From Smittium culicis (lineage: Eukaryota; Kickxellomycota; Harpellomycetes; Harpellales; Legeriomycetaceae), in assembly GCA_001970855.1 (NCBI GenBank), contig LSSN01000176.1, forward strand, positions 1-17,346: a stretch of DNA of 17,346 nucleotides, written 5' to 3'. The notes beneath the pieces were generated by a model. The model was not told the DNA's origin, did no database searches, and saw nothing but the letters and a program-made list of their open reading frames with translations. Of this stretch, positions 11,374-17,346 are shown piece by piece; the first letter of the stretch is position 1, and each line of letters opens with the position of its first letter. The translations under genes and the position numbers were made by a program.

Positions 11374-11700
11374 TAAAAAGAGAGAAAAGCCAAGTTCCCC
11401 CATTATCACCTTTTCTATAGTAAGTTGTTACACATTTAAGTTATCATAAACTTGAAAAATTTTCTGATACTGCAGTTTGGAGATAGAAATAATGTAAATA
11501 CCCATGGAATAGCAGACATAAAATGTTACAGCCTATCAACTAAAGAAAATTTTCATTGAGCTCATTTACAGCTTATAGGAGGTCCGGGGTGAAATAAAAA
11601 TTCTAACCAACAAAAGCGTGGCTAATAGCGACTCTTTTATACCATAAGGTCAAGGAGTATAGGGATACCATCATGTTAAGCTTTACTGTACATCATTTAA

Positions 11701-11934
11701 AGTCTAGAGAGAGATATTTTTAATTATCCTATTACTAAAGTGATAGACTTATCCCTTTACACATATCTCAGGGTATCAGATATGAACTATAAGATCCTTT
11801 CTCTTAAAGATTCATGGATTTACTCAATATTGAAGAATAATGATGCACTTGTATACGATAATAAGAGAAAACTTGAAAAGACCTCTAAACTTCCTAGCAC
11901 ACGGCCTGATGACCAGTTAAGGAAACTAAGTTGA
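11701..11934 (+). pseudogene. Short protein-like open frame, unknown
   Basis: Seventy-seven open codons ending at TGA, with normal-looking composition (DSWIYSILKNNDALVYDNKR, then LPSTRPDDQLRKLS). There is no in-frame ATG near the left end; the GTG at 11740 is unlikely as a start in a eukaryote. The frame upstream continues with several stops to about 11600. It sits 90 bases before block B in a different frame, so it may be the upstream piece of the same decayed gene after a frameshift, or an exon. No family recognised. Confidence 0.3.
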
Positions 11935-12022
11935 ATAGAAAATATTTTGGGCTTTTAATAAAGTATATCTATGCTTTTTGAAGATATTTCTACTTGAATA
12001 TCACAAAATAGCTTAGAAAAAA

Positions 12023-14210
12023 ATGCATACCACTATTAAATTTCCAGGTAGAACTGATAATATTGGCAGTTCAAAAAATATCTACTAATGAAAAACTAGA
12101 AATACTGAAAGTTGGATAAAAGCACAAAAAAATACAACATTCAAGAAAACTGAAACCTCCGGTATAGAATTAGGGATATAAATGTCACCCGGCAGCAACC
12201 ACAATCGGTTCATATCAATGAGGTGGCAGTAAATCACGATTTTAACCAAATTCAAGTTTTTAATCACCCAATCACAAAATATTAGATTTTTTTTCGTGAA
12301 AGAGGGAGAGAGAATTGGATATAATTATGGGGTCACCTCAGATACTTCCAAAGAGCTTGTTATCGGCTAGCAGATTCAAACTGAGTTCACCGCAAGGTGC
12401 GGCAAGGGTTCAAGGTCCCTTTCTATGAGGAGCCACCAGTAAATCAATTTTAGCATGTGAAATCAAGACGTATGTAAAAAGTATCGTTCCATATATATTC
12501 GGGAAAAAATACAGCTCTATTACCAAAGATAACTATAGAGATGATAACTCCACAAATACCAGATTTCTACTCAAATCTGTTTATAATTCACAAGAATTGA
12601 AGGAAACTCGGCCCGATATTAGACATAAGTGCACTAAATTCGTACAATCCAAAATTATATTTCACAGGGGAAAAATTAAAATAGGGTTTCAAACTCATCA
12701 GAAGCGAATAATATATTAAGAAAGTATATTTTAATGGCACCACCTTTCACATACTGTCAAAAAATGTCGCAGGATGCTCCTAAGATTCTTCTGAGACGGC
12801 AAAACGTTCCAGTTCCAGGTACTGAAATCCAGGCTACCATTGAGCCCAACGACTTTAACAAAGGAGCTGATTCCATTAAAAATCCGAGAAAGAAGAAGGT
12901 TTATATAATTTTTAACATTTTTGACGAAATTATAATTATGACTATAAAAAAAAGATTTATAGAGAATACATTGGAGATAAAGAGTCTACTAGATGGGCTT
13001 TGATGGAAGGTAAGGCTGAGGAAATATATCTTCACTCCAATTCAATCTAAGGAGAGGCTTTTAGTGAAAATGAATACAAGAATTATACCCTTAAAAATCC
13101 ACTAAAATAGCCTAAGTATGGTTTAATTCAAAATTGGAATCTAATTTCATTTTACCAGAGATCCTAACGGAAGAGGCAATCTGAGACGCCATATAAGCTG
13201 ATTGACGAATTTTTAACAGATTCAAGATCTACTCGGAAATCTGAGGTTTCAAAAATAATTTTCGCAATATAAACCTGGACGAGCTGAAAAGAATATACTG
13301 CGCGCTAAGCCTTCCAGGAATTTTGGGAAGAGAATGATTGTACATTGGGACAATAAAACTCGATTTCATACTTAAAGAGATTTCGTCTAACGAGGTCAAA
13401 AGTGTGATTGTAAATATCATAATTTTTTTTGAATTACTGAATATAATCAGGACGAGAAAATAAAATTATACATTCCTTCAGCTACAAAACCTGCAAACTC
13501 GCCCTTACGACTGTTAGAGCAAAAAAATAGGAGTCTAAATAAGCATTTCTTCAGATTTGTTGACAAGAAATGGTGCCCTTACTTAATAGATTAATTTGCA
13601 AGAAAGATGAACAATAAAACGCCGATATACTTTAGCTCGAGCAAGGAAACTCTTGAATTAGCACAAAAAGAACCAATACAGCCGCAGGAAAGAATTATTA
13701 ATCCATTTGAATATCCTTATTTAGAAACGTATTCACCAGATAGTAGAGAGAGAAATCAGGAAGCAGAGTAAAATTTTGTAACTCGATTATTGTCAACAGA
13801 AATATTTTTCCATGACCTCTTACAAATTTTATAGAAAACCCACATACAAATATTCATGAGATTGATCGTACCCAACCCAAAAATTAGGAAAACTCCTATT
13901 ATAAGAACGAGTCATGGAATATATTGGCTTGAAGAATAAGCGCTCAATATAAAACTCCAAGAGCTTAGAGAATACGCTATTGAAACGATTATTGAGAGTA
14001 CACAAGCGAAGAAAATCGAAAAAGCTTACAGCTTCATTAAATCAAGATTTATATAATGAATGTATGATTCAAATATTGAACCTGCAGTTAATGCGCAAAA
14101 TTTTATAAATTTTTTAACTCAGAATCATATATTACTCTTCTGGAACTTTTAAACTATTATCAGCTATAAATCCGTTATTTTAGGATTACATGAGATCTCA
14201 AAATAATAAA
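12023..14210 (+). pseudogene. Decayed coding region in a single frame over 2.2 kb (block B)
   Basis: One + frame stays protein-like from 12023 to about 14210 without any frameshift I can detect, although I count about 33 stop codons. The best-preserved parts are 12734-13003 (89 codons, intact, from an ATG: APPFTYCQKMSQDAPKILLR), 13003-13141 (three TAA) and 13433-14053 (207 codons with stops only at 13592, 13769, 13832 and 13937, all TAA or TAG). Motif-like pieces are FRFVDKKWCPYLID, ERIINPFEYPYLETYSPDS and SHGIYWLEE, then a helical LQELREYAIETIIESTQAKK. I do not recognise the protein and see no polymerase or integrase motif. Nonsense without frameshift suggests point mutation, such as C-to-T in CAA/CAG, rather than long neutral decay with indels. 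It may share an origin with block A upstream and the piece at 14445. Confidence 0.42.
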
Positions 14211-14444
14211 TGATAATTCACTATATACTGAGTTCATAAGCCTCCTAAATAAAGAATAAATTAAACCACCGCCACCGAATTGAATAGAAATAACCTTATT
14301 AATTAATATATTTTTTCTAGACAAAAAAAACACTAATTTGAGTCAAACTGAACTTACACATAAAATATGCTGGCTATTATAGTAATACAGTTTGATGAGA
14401 TCTAGTGATATACACCGGGATAATTAATCTATCAAAATAATTAA

Positions 14445-14864
14445 AAAGCTTTTCTCAGGCTTATATTAGTTTCAGCTAAAGATCGCAAATTAGATTTCTA
14501 TAATGATAGTTTATGGAAAATATGCTCTCATGGAATCTTAATCTATGTAAAATAGACGTATATAAGCATTATACATAAGATTTGCTAAGGCGTGTAAGAA
14601 AAACGTCATACAAGGTATAAAATTTCCCTTAAATTTTTAATAGGTACACTTTAATAACATGTATAAGCACAATCGAGCACAGAGGATTATGAGATAATTA
14701 AGTTTAAATCTGATAAATTGAAATTAACCAAATGTGGGAACTTTTGGGCGATAGAGGTTAATTTATCAATGAAATCTGGGTTATCTGATGACAAAATAAT
14801 TACACACGAAAATTGGTCTAGCTTTCATAATTGTCCAATTCTATAGGCTATCAAGGAGAACTAA
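14445..14864 (+). pseudogene. Decayed frame with a copia-Gag-like segment (block C)
   Basis: A + frame of 139 codons with seven stops, all TAA or TAG (14553, 14586, 14595, 14652, 14655, 14664, 14844), ends at TAA 14862. The stretch 14667-14843 is fully open (59 codons). Its core KLTKCGNFWAIEVNL followed by MKSGL resembles the opening of Ty1/copia Gag proteins, in which a Lys-Leu-x-x-x-Asn-(Phe/Tyr)-x-x-Trp pattern precedes an amphipathic helix. Upstream, SAKDRKLDFYNDSLWKICSH is also in frame. A real Gag would start close to the KL motif, so the upstream half may be a different protein. Expected downstream partners (zinc knuckle, protease, integrase) were not found, so the copia assignment is weak. 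Confidence 0.33.
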
Positions 14865-15204
14865 AAATATATATCACTGGAAAAATAATTTCTCTGAATT
14901 TACTTGTTATAAAAGTAATTAGGTATAAATAAACAACAGTCAATAGTAATAATAATAAATATTATGACTCGAGTATAGTTCAAATTATGCCTCCACCTTC
15001 TTCTGAATATATAATATGCTCAACGAGATGATATTTGTGAAAATTAAGCGTAACTCGCTTATTACATAAAAAAAGAGAAAAAACTATGATTTAATTTATT
15101 TATCTACTTTGAATTTTCGACTTTAACTAATAAAGATGATTTTTCATAGCATGAACTATATTCGTATAATAATAATTAGTATTCCTAAAATTGACTAATA
15201 TTAT

Positions 15205-15771
15205 AACAAGAAAGTAGCGCTTAATTTGGCTGCTCTACTAGAATATAGCGAGTTAATGAAAAGTTCATAGAAAAAGTAGGAGCAAATAGCCTGAATCTAG
15301 TGATTTGAATGTACAACAGTATTTTTTGTTTAAAAAAATACACTGAATAAAATGTTACTGGATACAATAGCAGCGTGGAACGCTTAAATATCAGCATTAG
15401 AGCGTTCATCATCAAGAAATAGTCTTTTTATACAGTATTTTTTTGATAGACGAAAAATTATGGTAATGGTCTTGGTAGAAAAACAGCTGTATACATTCAG
15501 AATATTAAATCTAAGAAAAACCTGGCTTCTGATTAGAAACTATGCGATTTTATCGAATGAGGGAAGTTGGGAAAAAAATTATTCTAACTTTAGTGCAGTT
15601 TAACCAGAAATATATTTTGTAAATTTTCTCGATAAAATGTTGTTCGTAAAACCAAAAAAAATTTCACTAAAAAAAAATGCATTCTAGATTCTAGGTGAAT
15701 CGGAGATATTATTTTTAGAATTTTTGAATGGCATTTTAATTATTCAAATATTATCTGAAACAGAAATTTAA
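15205..15771 (+). pseudogene. Decayed open frame, unknown product (block D)
   Basis: One + frame reads as protein for about 190 codons with ten stops (four TAA, four TAG, two TGA). The best part, 15388-15600, is 71 codons without a stop (for example ISALERSSSRNSLFIQYFF and AILSNEGSWEKNYSNFSAV), and the runs on either side of the stops at 15601 and 15685 continue sensibly (PEIYFVNFLDKMLFVKPKK; ILGESEILFLEFLNG). Trp is coded by TGG three times, so the standard code is in use. It begins with VALNLAALLEYSELMKSS. No start codon or family is evident. The frame differs from that of block C, so any link would need an indel or an intron. The - strand open frame at 15221-15415 is a shadow. Confidence 0.38.
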
Positions 15772-16036
15772 TTCTATTTTAATCACTAATACGATTAAAA
15801 AATATAACCAATTCTGGTATATAGGAAAATTTCAGTATAAAAAGCTACAATCCAAATAGTATATCATAATACATAAAAACAAACTATATTAATTATTTTT
15901 TCGATAATATAAAATCAATTATTTAACTACATTAACTACGTTAATTTTATTATTTTATTTATTTCTGTCGCATGGGAAATAAATATTATAAAGCTTTGAT
16001 TTTAGTCTACTAAAAAAATAAATGCAATTATGGAAA
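15772..16036. other. AT-rich spacer downstream of the secreted-protein frame
   Basis: It lies 3' of the - strand secreted-protein frame and 3' of block D, so it would hold both 3' ends. Only AT-rich sequence is visible. Confidence 0.4.
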
Positions 16037-16411
16037 TTAATCGCAATCGATACGCTTTCGTTTTGGATATTTGCAAACGTTACTCTTAGGCAATACCATT
16101 ATACTCAACTGATGTATACCAATTGCAAAAAGATCGGGGTTAACGTATGTACCGCATACATCGTTTTTCGAAACCATATTTCTGCAGCCGTATCAATTAT
16201 ATAAAATCACTTCAGAGTCCTCAAGTGTCTTGACTCTTATCGATCTGACATTTCCAAAATTTCTACAGGATCCAAGTTTTTGAATAATTAGGAATTTTGT
16301 GGTAAGGTTAGGATAATAAGAGTAATTCACTTCGGCATTTCCTGCTGACTGAGAATATGCGCCATTCAAGCACATTGAGGCGAAAATAATGAAGGTTGCA
16401 GATTTAAGCAT
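16037..16411 (-). pseudogene. Small secreted cysteine-containing protein, one in-frame TGA
   Basis: The ATG at 16411 has A at -3 in a CATCAAAA context. It opens a typical signal peptide: MLK, a hydrophobic stretch ATFIIFASMCL, and a likely cut after GAYS or SQS at about residue 20-23. The mature part has two N-glycosylation sequons (NYS, NLT). A TGA at codon 73 (16193-16195) interrupts it, but the same frame continues for 51 further codons to TAA at 16037-16039. That second part holds four of the five mature cysteines (YGC, DVC, NVC, DCD) and a basic PKRKR near the C-terminus. Full length would be 124 codons. Removing plausible GT-AG introns across the TGA shifts the frame, so a splice does not rescue it. 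Either this is a lightly damaged gene or TGA is decoded. Composition is higher in G+C than the flanks. It resembles effector-like secreted proteins in general form only; no family is recognised. Confidence 0.5.
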
Positions 16412-16496
16412 TTTTGATGTCTATTTCTTGATCTGGGGGTTCTAATTTTATTAAATTTCTTGTTGAACATATAAAGAGATGGAATTTTCTTGAACC

Positions 16497-16502
16497 TTTA
16501 TA
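16497..16502 (-). promoter_or_regulatory. TATA-like box upstream of the secreted protein
   Basis: TATAAA (followed by GG) on the - strand, 86 bases before the ATG at 16411, a plausible core-promoter distance. A second AT-rich TTTATATG lies closer to the ATG. Chance TATAAA matches are frequent in this DNA, so support is modest. Confidence 0.3.
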
Positions 16503-16510
16503 CAAAATTC

Positions 16511-17346
16511 AATAGACCCCAAACAACTCGTATTTATTTCCATTGCATTAAAGTCTAACAATGAACTATATTTATTATTTAATTTATCATTTAATCTTTT
16601 TTGCCAGTAAAAATGCTAACAAATTATACTAGTTAATCGAATTTAACAAAAAAAACTATTTTTGCACTAGTTAATATTCATATACGATATTATTCTAGAT
16701 TTAAAGCAGTTAGTCTGGTTATATTTTTTCACGGTTTCTAGTAATACTATAGTACCGATAAAATAACGTGTTTAAATAAAAGCTAACAGACTGAAAATTT
16801 GAGATAGGAAAATTGGTTTTTGATAGCCGCTTTTGAGTTATTATGATTGATTTTTCCCTTAACCATTTACTTTAAAATAACTATTATAATTCACCTAAAA
16901 TTTATTAGAAATAAAGTAAAGATCCTGCTAAAAATAGTTAACATTAATTGGTGGTTTTTCAGGCAGTTTAATTAAATTATGATTTAACACGCTACACGCT
17001 CAAACAAAAAATTATATATTGAATCTTAATTATATTACTGAGTCTAGAGCACTGTAATTTTAAAATAATAAAGCACCATTAAAATAAAAAATATATATTG
17101 AAGCATTATTATAATATCCTTATTGATATACAGCGTATATGGTATTAACGAAATTGGCGATAAGCATAACATATAAAAATCTAGAATTCAGTAAATTACT
17201 GTAGCATCGCTGCTATACGCACATCCAGGGTTCAAATAATATTAGAAAATTTTTGACTCTTAGCATGATATTATTAATTTTATTATATTTCATAGACGGA
17301 TTTGAATGTCCATACATATCCTGTAAATATATTTTGATTTTTTTTA
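16511..17346. other. AT-rich region upstream of the secreted protein, no gene seen
   Basis: No frame longer than about 60 codons on either strand and no RNA gene signature. It would hold the upstream regulatory region of the - strand secreted-protein gene. Confidence 0.5.

Larger units (their letters stand above)
10200..11700. other. AT-rich spacer between two decayed coding blocks
   Basis: No convincing gene. One + frame is open for 41 codons at 10366-10488 (IWSHVRSGLKISWMEDL) and could be the tail of block A. The rest has dense stops, two ACCAA/TTGGT hairpins and a tetranucleotide repeat. There is a TATAAA-like site near 11130 after a purine-rich stretch, but with no clear LTR (no TG...CA pair or primer-binding site) I do not call a promoter. 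Confidence 0.4.

Noticed and set aside
12085..12267. - strand open frame of 60 codons
   Set aside because: Antisense to block B, with no supporting motif or start context.
12360..12445. tRNA-like stretch with GGGTTCAAGGTCCC resembling a T-arm
   Set aside because: The loop has 8 bases, no acceptor-stem partner lies upstream at the right distance, and no D-arm or anticodon arm folds.
13229..13420. - strand open frame of 63 codons
   Set aside because: Antisense to block B, with no supporting motif.
9325..13575. Shared peptide DLLTRN in blocks A (9330) and B (13545), with synonymous codon differences
   Set aside because: Six residues in frames other than the best ones, flanks do not align; about one such match is expected by chance.
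7603..14864. Ciliate-type code in which TAA and TAG encode Gln
   Set aside because: The hAT frame uses only CAA/CAG for Gln and ends at TAA. The decayed blocks also contain many TGAs and apparent frameshifts, so decay explains them better.
15221..15415. - strand open frame of 64 codons
   Set aside because: Shadow of the + strand block D frame, with low-complexity hydrophobic composition.
16022..16204. + strand open frame of 60 codons
   Set aside because: It is antisense to the second half of the secreted-protein frame, which has the coherent cysteine pattern and continuity with a signal peptide.
17200..17245. GGGTTCAAATAA resembling a tRNA B box
   Set aside because: No matching T-stem, acceptor stem or A box around it.

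Overview
This window looks like AT-rich nuclear DNA of a eukaryote, dominated by transposon remains and decayed coding sequence. I see no operons, ribosome-binding sites or rRNA, and no clear tRNA. The taxon is not settled. The hAT transposase and a possible FLYWCH-type finger are of the kind common in invertebrates and in some parasites and fungi that carry invertebrate-like transposons. The small secreted protein next to AT-rich, nonsense-riddled DNA recalls the AT-rich compartments of filamentous or parasitic fungi.

Layout. 1-2810: the right part of a hAT DNA transposon. It has the C-terminal part of the transposase on the + strand (2-820), then a long non-coding tail holding a small GC-richer island (about 1182-1510) and a degraded FLYWCH-like frame on the - strand (1747-2157), and a probable terminal repeat ending at 2810. 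2811-7560: an AT desert in which I see no gene (two sampled 60-base lines hold 10 and 12 G+C). 7600-15771: GC rises (sampled lines hold 22 and 23 G+C per 60) and the + strand carries several stretches that still look like protein but are broken by many stop codons. These are 7603-10130, 11701-11934, 12023-14210, 14445-14864 and 15205-15771. None has a family I can name firmly; the 14.7 kb piece resembles a Ty1/copia Gag N-terminus. An AT-rich, hairpin-bearing interval (10140-11700) separates two of them. 16037-16411 (- strand): a small cysteine-containing protein with a clear signal peptide, interrupted by a single in-frame TGA, with a TATA-like box upstream. 16420-17346: no gene seen.

The parts do not form a pathway. 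The picture is a transposon graveyard with one recent-looking hAT copy and one gene-like secreted protein. Much of the nonsense is TAA/TAG, as expected if CAA/CAG codons have mutated by C-to-T in CpA. That fits repeat-induced-point-mutation-like decay, but this is an inference that needs dinucleotide counts and homologous copies.
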